Part shown: piece by piece, positions 15,958 to 24,761 of the stretch
Layout of the letters: each line of letters starts with the position of its first letter
Position numbering within the stretch: position 1 is the first letter of the stretch
Source: Bacteroidales bacterium
GTDB taxonomy: Bacteria; Bacteroidota; Bacteroidia; Bacteroidales; Azobacteroidaceae
DNA length: 33,952 nucleotides
Reading direction: 5' to 3'
Assembly: GCA_003851245.1 (NCBI GenBank)
Contig: BHEP01000031.1
Span: 1-33,952 of the forward strand
Made by a program: the position numbers and the translations under genes
The notes under the pieces: model-generated
The model's database searches: none
The model's input: only the letters and a program-made list of their open reading frames with translations
Told to the model about the DNA's origin: nothing

Positions 15958-17694
15958 ATGTTTAGATTTGCAAATCCCGAATATTTATATTTACTTATAT
16001 TATTGCCCCTTCTTTTTCTCTTGTTTTTTTATGCTATGCTTAAAAAGAAAAAAGATATAAAACTTTTTGGTAATATGAAGTTGATGCGCCCTCTTATGCC
16101 CGACATTTCTCTAAAACGTCAGTATTTGAAGTTTTGGATTCTGTTTGCTTGCACAGGTTTGTTTGTGGTGATGATTGCTAGGCCTCAGTTTGGAGAAAAA
16201 CTTGAGACCAGCAAGAAAAAAGGAGTAGAAGTGATGGTATGTTTGGATGTCTCCAATTCTATGCTGTCGGATGATATAAAGCCCAATAGGCTTGAAAAGT
16301 CTAAACAAATACTATCCAAATTGGTGGATAACCTTAAAGACGACAAAATAGGACTTATCGTTTTTGCTGGCGATGCCTACATTCAATTGCCCATAACCTC
16401 CGATTATGTGTCTGCCAAGATGTTTTTGTCGTCTATAAATACCAATATGGTTCCTAATCAGGGCACTTCGATAGGTTCGGCAATAAATTTGGCCCTGCGA
16501 TCATTTTCTCCCAATGAAGCTAGCGACAAGACAATTATTATACTCACCGACGGAGAAGGGCACGAAGACGATGCCGTGGGAGCAAGTAGAAATGCAGGAT
16601 CACAGAATATAAAAGTTAATGTCTTAGGTCTTGGTACGCCCCAAGGCTCTCCTATTCCTTTGGATGGTAAATCCAACAATTTTCTAAAAGATAGGGAAGG
16701 CAATGTAGTTATAACCAAGCTTAATGAGGGCATGTGTCAGGAAATAGCAGCGGCAAGTGGAGGCATATATATTCGTGTAGATCAGACAAATGCAGCACTC
16801 AGAGCCTTACAGCAAGAAGTTGACAAGCTTAATAAATCGGAGCTAGAAACGAAATCATACTCCTCTTATGACGAAAAATTTCAGCTTTTTGCCTGGATCC
16901 TTTTGATATTATTAATACTTGAATTTTTTATATTGGATAGAAAAAATAGAATCTTCCGCAAGGTAAAATTATTCTCCGTTTTCCTCATCTTTTTTCTAGG
17001 ATTTGGATCTCAAGCATTTGCTCAGAAAGAGGTAAGAAAGAATATTCATAAGGGAAATGATGAATATAAGGTCGAAAAATATACAGAATCAGAAATTACC
17101 TATAGGAAGGCTCTCGAAATAAATAAACAGTCTTTGGAGGCTGCCTATAACTTGGGTAATGCCTTGTATAAGCAGCAGAAATTTCCTGAAGCAGCCGAGC
17201 AATACAAGGAGGTGGTGGAAAGAGAGACCGACAAAGCCAAACTATCTTCTGCTTATCACAACATGGGCAATATATTTATGGAAGGAAAAGACTACGCCCA
17301 AAGCATAACTGCCTATAAACAGGCGCTAAGAAATAATCCTCGTGACGATGAAACTCGCTACAACCTTGCTCTTGCGCAAAAGCTTTTGGAGAAACAAGAG
17401 CAGGAGGACGATGGCAAGGGTGATAAGGATGATCAGAATGATGATAAGGATAAGAAAGATGAGGACAAAGATAAAGGCGATGACAAAAAAGACGAGCAAA
17501 ATGATAAAAATGAGCAGAATAAGGATGATGAAAATAAGCAGCAAGAACAAGATCAACAAAATGAGCAAATGAGCAAAGACAATGCACAACAAATTTTGGA
17601 TGCCTTGCTACAAAACGAAAAAGATACTCAAGAGAAAGTTAAGGAAGCTCAGAAGCAACAGCAAGAGCGTCGCAAGATAGATAAGAATTGGTAG
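15958..17694 (+). CDS. batB: BatB-BatC fusion: VWA membrane protein joined to TPR protein
   Basis: 578 residues; separate batB (about 330) and batC (about 240) genes are common elsewhere. Residues 1-330 are BatB: helices near 8-27 and 58-75, a VWA domain with DVSNS (97-101) and TDGEGHEDD, and a C-terminal helix (FAWILLILLILEFFIL, about 309-325). The BatC part begins with a basic stretch and a hydrophobic segment ending GFGSQAFAQ (about 335-355), which looks like a BatC signal peptide kept inside the fusion. TPR repeats span about 360-470 (AAYNLGNALYKQQKFPEAAEQY, SAYHNMGNIFMEGKDYAQSITAY). The tail is an extremely charged D/K/E/Q/N-rich stretch, as in BatC. The single frame is unbroken. Confidence 0.9.
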   Translation: MFRFANPEYLYLLILLPLLFLLFFYAMLKKKKDIKLFGNMKLMRPLMPDISLKRQYLKFWILFACTGLFVVMIARPQFGEKLETSKKKGVEVMVCLDVSNSMLSDDIKPNRLEKSKQILSKLVDNLKDDKIGLIVFAGDAYIQLPITSDYVSAKMFLSSINTNMVPNQGTSIGSAINLALRSFSPNEASDKTIIILTDGEGHEDDAVGASRNAGSQNIKVNVLGLGTPQGSPIPLDGKSNNFLKDREGNVVITKLNEGMCQEIAAASGGIYIRVDQTNAALRALQQEVDKLNKSELETKSYSSYDEKFQLFAWILLILLILEFFILDRKNRIFRKVKLFSVFLIFFLGFGSQAFAQKEVRKNIHKGNDEYKVEKYTESEITYRKALEINKQSLEAAYNLGNALYKQQKFPEAAEQYKEVVERETDKAKLSSAYHNMGNIFMEGKDYAQSITAYKQALRNNPRDDETRYNLALAQKLLEKQEQEDDGKGDKDDQNDDKDKKDEDKDKGDDKKDEQNDKNEQNKDDENKQQEQDQQNEQMSKDNAQQILDALLQNEKDTQEKVKEAQKQQQERRKIDKNW

Positions 17695-17749
17695 GATAAA
17701 AAAAGGCCTTAAAAGTAAATATAACAAAAAGAATTAAGTAAATAAAGGA

Positions 17750-19594
17750 ATGAAGAAAATATTTTTCTTTTTAATGGTTTTAATACATTTTGGGGGCACT
17801 CTTCTTGCCCAAGATGTATCTTTCAAGGGCAGTGCTCCAAGTGCTGTGGCTGTGGGTCAGCAATTTAGGCTATCCTATTCTATCAATTCTGATGCTAAGG
17901 ATTTAAGGGTTCCCGAATTGTCAGATTTTGAAGTCTTGATGGGCCCCAGTGTGTCAAGTTCCAAGAGCATGTCTTATTCAGCAGGGCAAACACGCACCGT
18001 GATATCGAATACCTACACCTATATACTGATGGGCAAGTCGGAAGGTACTTTTACTATTCCGGCAGCCAGTATAAAGGTTGGCAATAGTGAGTACAAGTCC
18101 AATCCACTTACGGTAAAGGTTTTACCCCAGGATAAGTCAGGGGCGGCAGCGCAGGGAGGAGCTCAAGAGCAGGGGGGCGATGTAAGTTCTGAAACAAAGG
18201 CAGCAAGCGATGAGGATGTCTTTGTGCGCATGCACATATCTAAAAACTCAGTATATGAAAATGAGGGATTTTTGGTTACTTTCAAGCTTTATTCTCTATA
18301 TGATGTGACTGCCTTAGAAAATCTTAAATTTCCCGATTTTGATGGGTTTATAGCTCAAGAAATTGATTTGCTTCAGGAAAGACAGATGGAACTTGACAGT
18401 TATAATGGTAGAAATTACCGAAGTTTTGTTCTCAAGCAAACGGTGCTATATCCTCAAAGGTCAGGAAAAATAAGCTTGGAGTCGGGAAAGTATGATATTG
18501 TAATTCGCATACGATCGCAGCAGAAGGGAAGAAATATCTTCGATGTTTTTGATACCTATTCTAATGTAAAAAAATCCTTGACTACTTCCACCACTTCTAT
18601 TAATGTAAAGCCCTTGCCTTCGGGGAAACCAGCTTCTTTCAATGGGGCGGTTGGACAATACAGCATGAGTTCTTCTATAAGTACCACCGATACTAAGGCC
18701 AACGAGTCGGTAACTGTAAAGTTGGTCTTGTCGGGCAATGGAAATATAAAACTCCTCAAAAACCCAGAACTTAACTTCCCCAATGATTTTGAAATATATG
18801 ATCCTCAAGTAAACCTTAGCCTCAAAACAAATGCTTCGGGAGTAAGTGGCAGCAAGACCATAGAATATCTTACAATACCTCGTCATGCTGGCGATTTTGA
18901 GATTCCTGCAGTGGAGTTCTCGTATTTTGATATAAATTCGGGGAGCTACAAAACACTAAAAAGTGATGCCTATAAGTTGCATGTTGCCAAAGGAACGGGA
19001 GAAAACACCGCCTCTTCTGCAGTTTTTTCGGGATCATCAAACAAGGAAGATGTAAAATTCTTAGGAAAGGACATTCATTATGTCAAGACCAAAAACATCT
19101 CTTTCTCCCAAAAAGGACAGTTCTTTTTTGGCAGTCTTACCTATTGGCTCTTTTATATTGTTCCATTAGTGCTATTTGTATTTTTCTTTTTCTACTACAG
19201 AAAGCAGGTAAAAGAAAATTCCAACATAGCCTTGTTGCGAACAAAAAAGGCTAATAAAGTAGCTTCTAAGCGACTCAAGAATGCTGGAGTCTTGTTGAAG
19301 TCGGGCAATAAGGAGGCATTTTATGACGAGACGCTGAAGGCCGTTTGGGGCTATCTTAGCGATAAGCTAAATATTCCATTGGCAAATCTCACCAAAGACA
19401 ATGTGGATGTAGAACTCAACAACTATGGGGTGTCACAAGAATTGCTCGATAAGTTCAGATACATTCTTGACAATTGCGAGTTTGCACGCTATGCTCCATC
19501 CAGCGATGCTCATGAGATGGACAAGGTATTTGAATCGGCACTGGATGCTATAGATAAAATGGAAAATACAATAAAGAAAATAAATATACAATGA
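17750..19594 (+). CDS. batD: BatD family membrane protein
   Basis: 614 residues. A signal peptide (about 1-20, ending LLAQ) precedes several beta-sandwich domains, with the BatD-typical opening VSFKGSAPSAVAVGQQFRLSYSINSDAKDLRVPELSDFEVLMGPSVS. One membrane helix lies near 465-483 (WLFYIVPLVLFVFFFFYY). The cytoplasmic tail is helical (LKSGNKEAFYDETLKAVWGYLSDKLNIPLANLTKDNV) and resembles the tail of the protein at 13928. Most of the protein is therefore periplasmic. It overlaps batE by four bases. The function is unknown beyond its constant place in Bat operons. Confidence 0.92.
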   Translation: MKKIFFFLMVLIHFGGTLLAQDVSFKGSAPSAVAVGQQFRLSYSINSDAKDLRVPELSDFEVLMGPSVSSSKSMSYSAGQTRTVISNTYTYILMGKSEGTFTIPAASIKVGNSEYKSNPLTVKVLPQDKSGAAAQGGAQEQGGDVSSETKAASDEDVFVRMHISKNSVYENEGFLVTFKLYSLYDVTALENLKFPDFDGFIAQEIDLLQERQMELDSYNGRNYRSFVLKQTVLYPQRSGKISLESGKYDIVIRIRSQQKGRNIFDVFDTYSNVKKSLTTSTTSINVKPLPSGKPASFNGAVGQYSMSSSISTTDTKANESVTVKLVLSGNGNIKLLKNPELNFPNDFEIYDPQVNLSLKTNASGVSGSKTIEYLTIPRHAGDFEIPAVEFSYFDINSGSYKTLKSDAYKLHVAKGTGENTASSAVFSGSSNKEDVKFLGKDIHYVKTKNISFSQKGQFFFGSLTYWLFYIVPLVLFVFFFFYYRKQVKENSNIALLRTKKANKVASKRLKNAGVLLKSGNKEAFYDETLKAVWGYLSDKLNIPLANLTKDNVDVELNNYGVSQELLDKFRYILDNCEFARYAPSSDAHEMDKVFESALDAIDKMENTIKKINIQ

Positions 19595-20337
19595 AAAAGT
19601 TTTTTATACTTATAACATTTCAATTAATTGCTTTTTGTATTTTTTCTCAAGATAAAATACACGAGGCTAGTGAGGCTTATACTGAAGGTAAATATGAGCA
19701 AGCGGTAGAAATTTACGAAGCCCTTTTGTCTGAAAAGGGAGAATCGGCCGCTATATATTACAATTTGGGTAATTGCTATTATAGACTAAACAAAACCCCT
19801 TTGGCGATACTCAATTATGAGCGAGCCCACCTTTTGAGTCCCGGCGATGATGATATAAATATAAATTTGGAAATGGCAAGGCTCAAGGCCACTGATAGAA
19901 TAGCGTCGGTAGATACCTTCTTCATGACTCGCTGGATTGAAGCTCTTAGAGACTTAGGAAGCACCAATGAGTGGAGCTATTGGGCAATATTTTCCTTCCT
20001 ATTTTTTATAACCTCCCTTTTTATGTTTTTCTTTGGTAGGCGCTTGATTCTTAAAAAGGTAGGATTTTATGCGGGTCTTTTTTTTCTAGCCTTCTGCATT
20101 TTGTCCAATATCTTTGCTTATCAGCAAAAAAACAAATTGATTGATCGCACTTATGCAATAGTTTTTACTCCTACGGTAGCGCTTAAAAGTTCTCCCGACA
20201 AGAGCGGTACCGATCTTTTTGTACTTCATGAGGGTGCAAAAGTTAAGATCCTTGGAAGCTTGGGTGAATGGAGTGAAATTCAAATAGCCGACGGCAACAA
20301 GGCGTGGATACAAACAATTCATTTCCAGCAGATTTGA
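19591..20337 (+). CDS. batE: BatE, TPR and SH3-like membrane protein
   Basis: 248 residues. A signal peptide (about 1-19, FCIFSQ) is followed by TPR repeats at about 22-95 (AYTEGKYEQAVEIYEALL, AAIYYNLGNCYYRLNKTPLAILNYERA). Two membrane helices follow at about 128-146 (WSYWAIFSFLFFITSLFMFFF) and 157-173. A small SH3-like domain forms the C-terminus (about 187-248: VALKSSPDKSGTDLFVLHEGAKVKILGSLGEWSEIQI). It is the last gene of the Bat operon, coupled to batD by a four-base overlap and followed by a short hairpin. Confidence 0.9.
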   Translation: MKKFFILITFQLIAFCIFSQDKIHEASEAYTEGKYEQAVEIYEALLSEKGESAAIYYNLGNCYYRLNKTPLAILNYERAHLLSPGDDDININLEMARLKATDRIASVDTFFMTRWIEALRDLGSTNEWSYWAIFSFLFFITSLFMFFFGRRLILKKVGFYAGLFFLAFCILSNIFAYQQKNKLIDRTYAIVFTPTVALKSSPDKSGTDLFVLHEGAKVKILGSLGEWSEIQIADGNKAWIQTIHFQQI

Positions 20338-20344
20338 TTTTTTT

Positions 20345-20378
20345 GAGGTATATACTTAAATATATACGGTCTCATTTT
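20345..20378 (+). terminator. Weak terminator candidate after batE
   Basis: GTATATA (20348-20354) pairs with TATATAC (20361-20367) around a 6-base loop, with outer GAG and CTC able to extend it. A short T run (ATTTTTA) follows. The stem is AT-rich and the T run short. Confidence 0.4.
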
Positions 20379-20412
20379 TAAGTATTTCTTATTCTTTCTT
20401 CTTTAAAATGCG

Positions 20413-20420
20413 TAAATTTG
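20413..20420 (+). promoter_or_regulatory. Possible glnS -7 promoter box
   Basis: TAAATTTG fits TAnnTTTG exactly, 26 bp before the glnS ATG and after the batE hairpin. No -33 TTTG is visible at the right distance. Confidence 0.45.
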
Positions 20421-20446
20421 CATCCTGATAATATAAAAATGTTGTG

Positions 20447-22159
20447 ATGGAAAAAAATAGTGTGCTGGAAGAGACTAATAAAAGTCTCAATTTTATAGAA
20501 GTCATCATAGAAAAAGATTTGCAAGAAGGCAAAAATGATGGCAGGATACAAACTAGATTTCCTCCAGAGCCCAATGGCTATCTTCATATAGGCCATGCTA
20601 AGGCAATCTGCTTGGATTTTGGACTGGCAAAAAAATATGGCGGTCTTTGCAACCTTCGATTTGACGATACCAATCCCGTAAAAGAAGATGTAGAATATGT
20701 CGATTCCATCAAAGCCGACATCAAGTGGTTGGGTTTTGAATGGGCAAATATTTATTATGCCTCCGATTATTTTCCCCAGCTATGGGCGTTTGCAATACGA
20801 CTCATCAAAGACGGTAGGGCCTATATCGACGAGCAGTCGGCAGAAGACATTGCCCAGCAAAAGGGAAGTCCCACACTCGCAGGCACTCATAGCCCCCATC
20901 GCGAAAGGCTCATAGAAGAAAATTTATCCCTTTTTGAGAAAATGAACTCTGGCGAGCTTGCTGAGGGCGCAATGGTCTTGAGAGCTAAGATAGATATGGC
21001 ATCTTCCAATATGCACTTTCGCGACCCTATTATATATAGAATAATTGATCACCCCCATCACCGTACTGGCACCCAGTGGAAGGCTTATCCTATGTACGAT
21101 TTTGCCCATGGCGAAAGCGATTATTTTGAGGGCGTTACACACTCTGTTTGCACCCTAGAATTTGTTGTACACAGACCTCTATATGATTGGTTTATTGATC
21201 GCTTGGTAGAGAGCGGCGATGATGTAAGTGGCTATAGACCGCATCAATATGAGTTTAATAGGCTCAATTTGACTTATACCATAATGAGCAAACGCAAATT
21301 GCTGGAATTAGTGCAGGGAGGCTTTGTGAGGTCTTGGGACGATCCTCGTATGCCTACCATTAGTGGCTTTAGGCGAAGGGGCTATACCTCAGATTCCATT
21401 CATAAATTTATAGACAAGATAGGATATACCAAATACGATGGAGTTGTAGATATGTCGCTCTTAGAGCATACGATAAGGGAAGATTTAAACCTAAAATCGC
21501 CACGAGTTTCGGCAGTATTGAATCCCGTAAAATTAATTATCACCAATTATCCCGACGATAAGGAAGAGATGCTGGAGGCATGTAATAATCCAGAAGATGA
21601 GCGAATGGGAAGTCATGAAATTGTTTTTACCAAGGAATTATACATAGAGCGAGAAGATTTTATGGAAGATGCTCCCAAAAAATATTTCCGCATGACTCCA
21701 GGGCAAGAAGTGCGACTCAAAAATGCCTATATAGTAAAATGTATATCTTGCAAGAAAGATGAGGCAGGAGAAATAGAGGAGATTTATGCCGAGTACGACC
21801 CACAAACACGCAGTGGTATGTCGCAGAGCAATAAGAAGGTCAAAGGAACACTTCATTGGGTTTCTGCAAGGCACAATATTTGTGCAGAAGTACGAATTTA
21901 TGATAGGCTTTTTGATGTTGAAAACCCTGGGGCAGAAAAAGAAAAGAAGTTCACAGAGCTTCTCAATCCTAATTCCTTGACAGTGCTTTCAAATTGTCGC
22001 TTAGAGATGGAGCTGGCAACAGCCAAGACCTACGACAATTTTCAATTTCAGCGCTTAGGTTATTTTAATGTGGATCCCGATTCCACCGCCGACAAGCTAG
22101 TATTCAACAGGACGGTTTCCTTGAAAGATTCGTGGAGTAAGATTAAAGATAAGAAATAA
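20447..22159 (+). CDS. glnS: Glutaminyl-tRNA synthetase
   Basis: 570 residues from the ATG at 20447; a GTG directly before it could add one residue. This class I synthetase charges tRNA-Gln. The HIGH motif is at 47-50 within FPPEPNGYLHIGHAKAICLDF, and the KMSKS-type motif is MSKRK at 280-284. LRFDDTNPVKEDVEYVDSIK and the C-terminal anticodon-binding beta-barrels (from about 345, RVSAVLNPVKLII) match GlnRS rather than GluRS. The length is normal. Its presence suggests that the organism charges glutamine directly. A TPR gene follows after 3 bp and is likely co-transcribed. Confidence 0.97.
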   Translation: MEKNSVLEETNKSLNFIEVIIEKDLQEGKNDGRIQTRFPPEPNGYLHIGHAKAICLDFGLAKKYGGLCNLRFDDTNPVKEDVEYVDSIKADIKWLGFEWANIYYASDYFPQLWAFAIRLIKDGRAYIDEQSAEDIAQQKGSPTLAGTHSPHRERLIEENLSLFEKMNSGELAEGAMVLRAKIDMASSNMHFRDPIIYRIIDHPHHRTGTQWKAYPMYDFAHGESDYFEGVTHSVCTLEFVVHRPLYDWFIDRLVESGDDVSGYRPHQYEFNRLNLTYTIMSKRKLLELVQGGFVRSWDDPRMPTISGFRRRGYTSDSIHKFIDKIGYTKYDGVVDMSLLEHTIREDLNLKSPRVSAVLNPVKLIITNYPDDKEEMLEACNNPEDERMGSHEIVFTKELYIEREDFMEDAPKKYFRMTPGQEVRLKNAYIVKCISCKKDEAGEIEEIYAEYDPQTRSGMSQSNKKVKGTLHWVSARHNICAEVRIYDRLFDVENPGAEKEKKFTELLNPNSLTVLSNCRLEMELATAKTYDNFQFQRLGYFNVDPDSTADKLVFNRTVSLKDSWSKIKDKK

Positions 22160-22162
22160 ATT

Positions 22163-23260
22163 ATGCGCAACTATCCTGATTTTAACGATATTGATGATGA
22201 GAATGACGGCGATTACCCTGAGTGTTTTCAACAATGGGATGCTGCTGTTAGGCAAGGCCTGAGTCCAGGATATTTTGAAGTTGATGATTTGTGTGATATT
22301 ATTGACATCTACTTGTCTGAAGGCGATGTAAAAAGCGGCAGGTTTGCTATAGACTACGCCTTCAAAATTTATCCCGACAATGAGGAACTTATTTATGAGG
22401 TTTTACTCCTTCTTAATGACTTCGAGCTTTGGAATGATTTGCTCATATGGGCTGAGAAATACCAAGACATACGCCACGTTTGGGCCGATGGGCATAAATT
22501 GACGGCACTCTTGCATTTGGGAATGGAAGAAGATGCTTTTCATTTTTTTAAAAACTTGAAAAGTAAGTATGGAGGTGATTTAGAAAATATTTCTATTATA
22601 TATCAAGCCATGGCTGAGGCCTTGCACGAAATAGACCTGTATGACGCAAGTATAGAAGTAATTCAGGAGGCTATAGGTATTTTGGGGCAGGAGGTAGATT
22701 TACTTTGGCTACAAGTTCAAAGTTATTTGGCTTTGGACGACAAAGAAAAAGTAGTGGAACTTTGCGCACTTATTCAAAAAAAAAATTTGATGGATGCCGA
22801 AACATGGAATCGCTTGGGCAACACTTACAAGGAGATAGACGAAACAGAAAAATCAATTGAGTCATACGAATTTGCCCATAGTTTGGGATTTAAGGGTTCT
22901 GTAAATTTGCTTAATATGATTTATGGCTATGAAAAAAATGGCAATCTGAATAAGGCTTTAGAAAAATCTAAAGAATATCTTAGTCTATACCCTGATAGCT
23001 ATTTGGTAACTCTGATTGCAGCCAATATCTGTTCGCTGATAGAAAACTGGGAAGAGGGACTTGTTTATATACAAATTGCCATTGACCTAGAACCTCTTAT
23101 GGAGGCCTTGCATCTCTACAAATGCAATTTTTTATTAAAGCTGGGAGAAACAAAAAAAGCACAAATTGCCTTATTGGTAGGCATAGAGAAAACAAAAGAT
23201 TCCAAAGGACTGCTTAAGAAAGAGCTAGATGATATTATGAAAAAAGATTCAGAAGCATAG
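22163..23260 (+). CDS. Tetratricopeptide-repeat protein of unknown function
   Basis: 365 residues, acidic, with no signal peptide or membrane helix, so probably cytoplasmic. The N-terminus is rich in D and E (NDIDDENDGDYPE). Helical repeats run through most of the protein, with recognisable TPR units near 175-245 (AETWNRLGNTYKEIDETEKSIESYEFAHSLGFKGS) and 280-350 (SYLVTLIAANICSLIENWEEGLVYIQIAIDLEP). It starts 3 bp after glnS. TPR proteins mediate protein contacts; the partner cannot be told. The stop codon is part of a small hairpin followed by T residues. Confidence 0.8.
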   Translation: MRNYPDFNDIDDENDGDYPECFQQWDAAVRQGLSPGYFEVDDLCDIIDIYLSEGDVKSGRFAIDYAFKIYPDNEELIYEVLLLLNDFELWNDLLIWAEKYQDIRHVWADGHKLTALLHLGMEEDAFHFFKNLKSKYGGDLENISIIYQAMAEALHEIDLYDASIEVIQEAIGILGQEVDLLWLQVQSYLALDDKEKVVELCALIQKKNLMDAETWNRLGNTYKEIDETEKSIESYEFAHSLGFKGSVNLLNMIYGYEKNGNLNKALEKSKEYLSLYPDSYLVTLIAANICSLIENWEEGLVYIQIAIDLEPLMEALHLYKCNFLLKLGETKKAQIALLVGIEKTKDSKGLLKKELDDIMKKDSEA

Positions 23261-23269
23261 CTTTTTTTC
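23251..23269 (+). terminator. Terminator candidate overlapping the TPR gene stop
   Basis: AGAAGC (23251-23256) can pair with GCTTTT (23260-23265, one G-T wobble) around a 3-base loop, and a seven-base T run starts at 23262. The hairpin includes the stop codon. Confidence 0.35.
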
Positions 23270-23301
23270 TTTTATATTGTCATTTCAGAAAAAAGATTTT
23301 G

Positions 23302-23309
23302 TAACTTTG
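23302..23309 (+). promoter_or_regulatory. Promoter -7 box of the ferredoxin oxidoreductase operon
   Basis: TAACTTTG fits TAnnTTTG exactly. ATTG at 23276-23279, 22 bp upstream, is a weak -33 candidate. The predicted start is near 23316, giving a leader of about 95 bases. The box overlaps the first copy of an 11-bp direct repeat. Confidence 0.5.
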
Positions 23310-23349
23310 AGGTCTCAAAAATCTCAAGTTTGATTTTCTTGAGGTCTCA
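23307..23349 (+). repeat. 11-bp direct repeat in the korD promoter/leader
   Basis: TTGAGGTCTCA occurs at 23307-23317 and 23339-23349, 32 bp apart (about three helical turns). The core TGAG-GT-CTCA is nearly palindromic, as expected of a dimeric regulator's site. Between the copies, CTCAAG (23323-23328) and CTTGAG (23338-23343) form an inverted repeat. Confidence 0.6.
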
Positions 23350-23358
23350 GAAACAAAA

Positions 23359-23388
23359 GAATTTCTAAGATTTATCCCCTAGAAATTC
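23359..23388 (+). promoter_or_regulatory. Stem-loop in the leader of the korD operon
   Basis: GAATTTCTA (23359-23367) and TAGAAATTC (23380-23388) form a perfect 9-bp stem with a 12-base loop, 22 bp before the chosen korD start. No T run follows, so it is not an obvious terminator. A role in mRNA stability or translation is possible. Confidence 0.5.
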
Positions 23389-23410
23389 ATATAAATAAAG
23401 AATGTTAATT

Positions 23411-23635
23411 ATGGCAAAAATAAAAGGTACGGTAGTCATTAACACAGAAAGATGTAAGGGTTGTAATCTCTGTGTCGTTGCATGCCCCGTAAAGGTGTTA
23501 GTCTTGGGTCACGAAGTCAATAATAAAGGTTATCACTATTCTCTTTTAAAAAATATGGATGATTGTATTGGCTGTGCCACCTGTGGGCAGGTCTGTCCAG
23601 ACGCTTGTATATCTGTATACAAAATAAAAATCTAA
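23411..23635 (+). CDS. korD: 2-oxoacid:ferredoxin oxidoreductase, ferredoxin-like delta subunit
   Basis: 74 residues from the ATG at 23411. An in-frame ATG at 23402 would add three residues, but the MAKIKG start fits the usual N-terminus of this subunit in Bacteroidota. Two [4Fe-4S] binding motifs are complete: Cys15/18/21/25 (CKGCNLCVVACP) and Cys52/55/58/62 (CIGCATCGQVCP). It passes electrons from the TPP centre of the enzyme to ferredoxin. It is the first gene of the operon, 10 bp before the alpha subunit. Confidence 0.9.
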   Translation: MAKIKGTVVINTERCKGCNLCVVACPVKVLVLGHEVNNKGYHYSLLKNMDDCIGCATCGQVCPDACISVYKIKI

Positions 23636-23645
23636 AATTAAGGAA

Positions 23646-24761
23646 ATGGCGGAAGAAATAAAATTAATGAAGGGAAATGAGGCCATAGCACATGCTGCAA
23701 TTCGCTATGGTGCCGATGGTTATTTTGGCTATCCCATTACTCCCCAATCAGAAATAATGGAAACTCTGATGGACGAATCGCCCTGGGAAACTACAGGAAT
23801 GATCGTTCTTCAAGCAGAAAGTGAGATAGCAGCGGCGAATATGGTATATGGAGGTGCCGCCTGTGGAAAGAGGGTGATGACCTCCTCTTCTAGTCCCGGT
23901 ATGAGTTTGAAGCAAGAAGCAATATCTTATATGGTAGGGGCAGAGCTCCCCGCACTTTTGGTCAATGTGATGCGTGGAGGTCCGGGTTTGGGAACTATTC
24001 AGCCCAGTCAGGCCGATTATTTTCAGACGGTAAAGGGCGGCGGACATGGCGATTACAAGCTTATTACCTTGGCTCCTTCGTCGGTTCAAGAGATGGCGGA
24101 TCATGTGTCCCTAGGTTTTGATTTGGCATTTAAATACAATAATCCCGTTGTTATATTGTCGGATGGAGTGATAGGGCAAATGATGGAAAAAGTTGTTTTG
24201 CCCGATTTTACGCCTAGAAAAACCGAAGAAGAGATACGTAAAGAGCAGCCTTGGGCTACACTGGGTAGGCTCAAAGGCCGCAAGCCCAATATAATAACCT
24301 CCTTGGAGCTAGACTCCGAGAAGATGGAAAATAACAACCTGCGATTTCAAGCCAAATTTAGAAAAATAGAAGCCGCAGAAGTACGATACGAAGAGTTTAG
24401 CTGCCAAGATGCAGAATACCTCATTGTAGCTTTTGGATCAGCTGCCAGAATAAGTCAAAAAGCAGTAGAGCTAGCACGAGCCAAAGGTATTAAGGTGGGT
24501 CTTTTGCGCCCAATTACCCTTTGGCCCTTTCCCTCAGAGGTTTTGATGAGCTACCTCGGCAAAATAAAGGGCATACTCACCGTGGAGCTAAATGCTGGGC
24601 AGATGATAGAAGACGTAAGGCTCTCGGTAGAATGTAAGATTCCAGTAGCACATTTTGGACGATTGGGTGGTATTGTGCCTGCTCCTGATGAGGTGCTTGA
24701 TGCTCTGACTAAAATGATAGACAAGGAGGATAAACAGTGCATAAGTAAGTCTAAGCAATGA
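23646..24761 (+). CDS. korA: 2-oxoacid:ferredoxin oxidoreductase alpha subunit (KorA/VorB type)
   Basis: 371 residues. This is the pyrimidine-binding and transketolase-C-like subunit of an enzyme that oxidatively decarboxylates a 2-oxoacid to acyl-CoA with reduction of ferredoxin. The family segments are YFGYPITPQSEIMETL (near 27-42), LQAESEIAAANMVYGGAACGKRVMTSSSSPG and MRGGPGLGTIQPSQADYFQ. The C-terminal third has LIVAFGSAARISQKAVELARAKGIKVGLLRPITLWPFP. Bacteroides homologues are commonly named VorB (branched-chain 2-oxoacids) or KorA (2-oxoglutarate); the substrate cannot be fixed here. It overlaps the beta gene by four bases (ATGA). Confidence 0.92.
   Translation: MAEEIKLMKGNEAIAHAAIRYGADGYFGYPITPQSEIMETLMDESPWETTGMIVLQAESEIAAANMVYGGAACGKRVMTSSSSPGMSLKQEAISYMVGAELPALLVNVMRGGPGLGTIQPSQADYFQTVKGGGHGDYKLITLAPSSVQEMADHVSLGFDLAFKYNNPVVILSDGVIGQMMEKVVLPDFTPRKTEEEIRKEQPWATLGRLKGRKPNIITSLELDSEKMENNNLRFQAKFRKIEAAEVRYEEFSCQDAEYLIVAFGSAARISQKAVELARAKGIKVGLLRPITLWPFPSEVLMSYLGKIKGILTVELNAGQMIEDVRLSVECKIPVAHFGRLGGIVPAPDEVLDALTKMIDKEDKQCISKSKQ

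Noticed and set aside
17276..17592. Long minus-strand open frames rich in leucine and isoleucine opposite the batC tail
   Set aside because: They are the reverse complement of the Asp/Lys/Glu-rich low-complexity tail of BatC; the hydrophobic composition follows from GAT/AAA/GAA codons.
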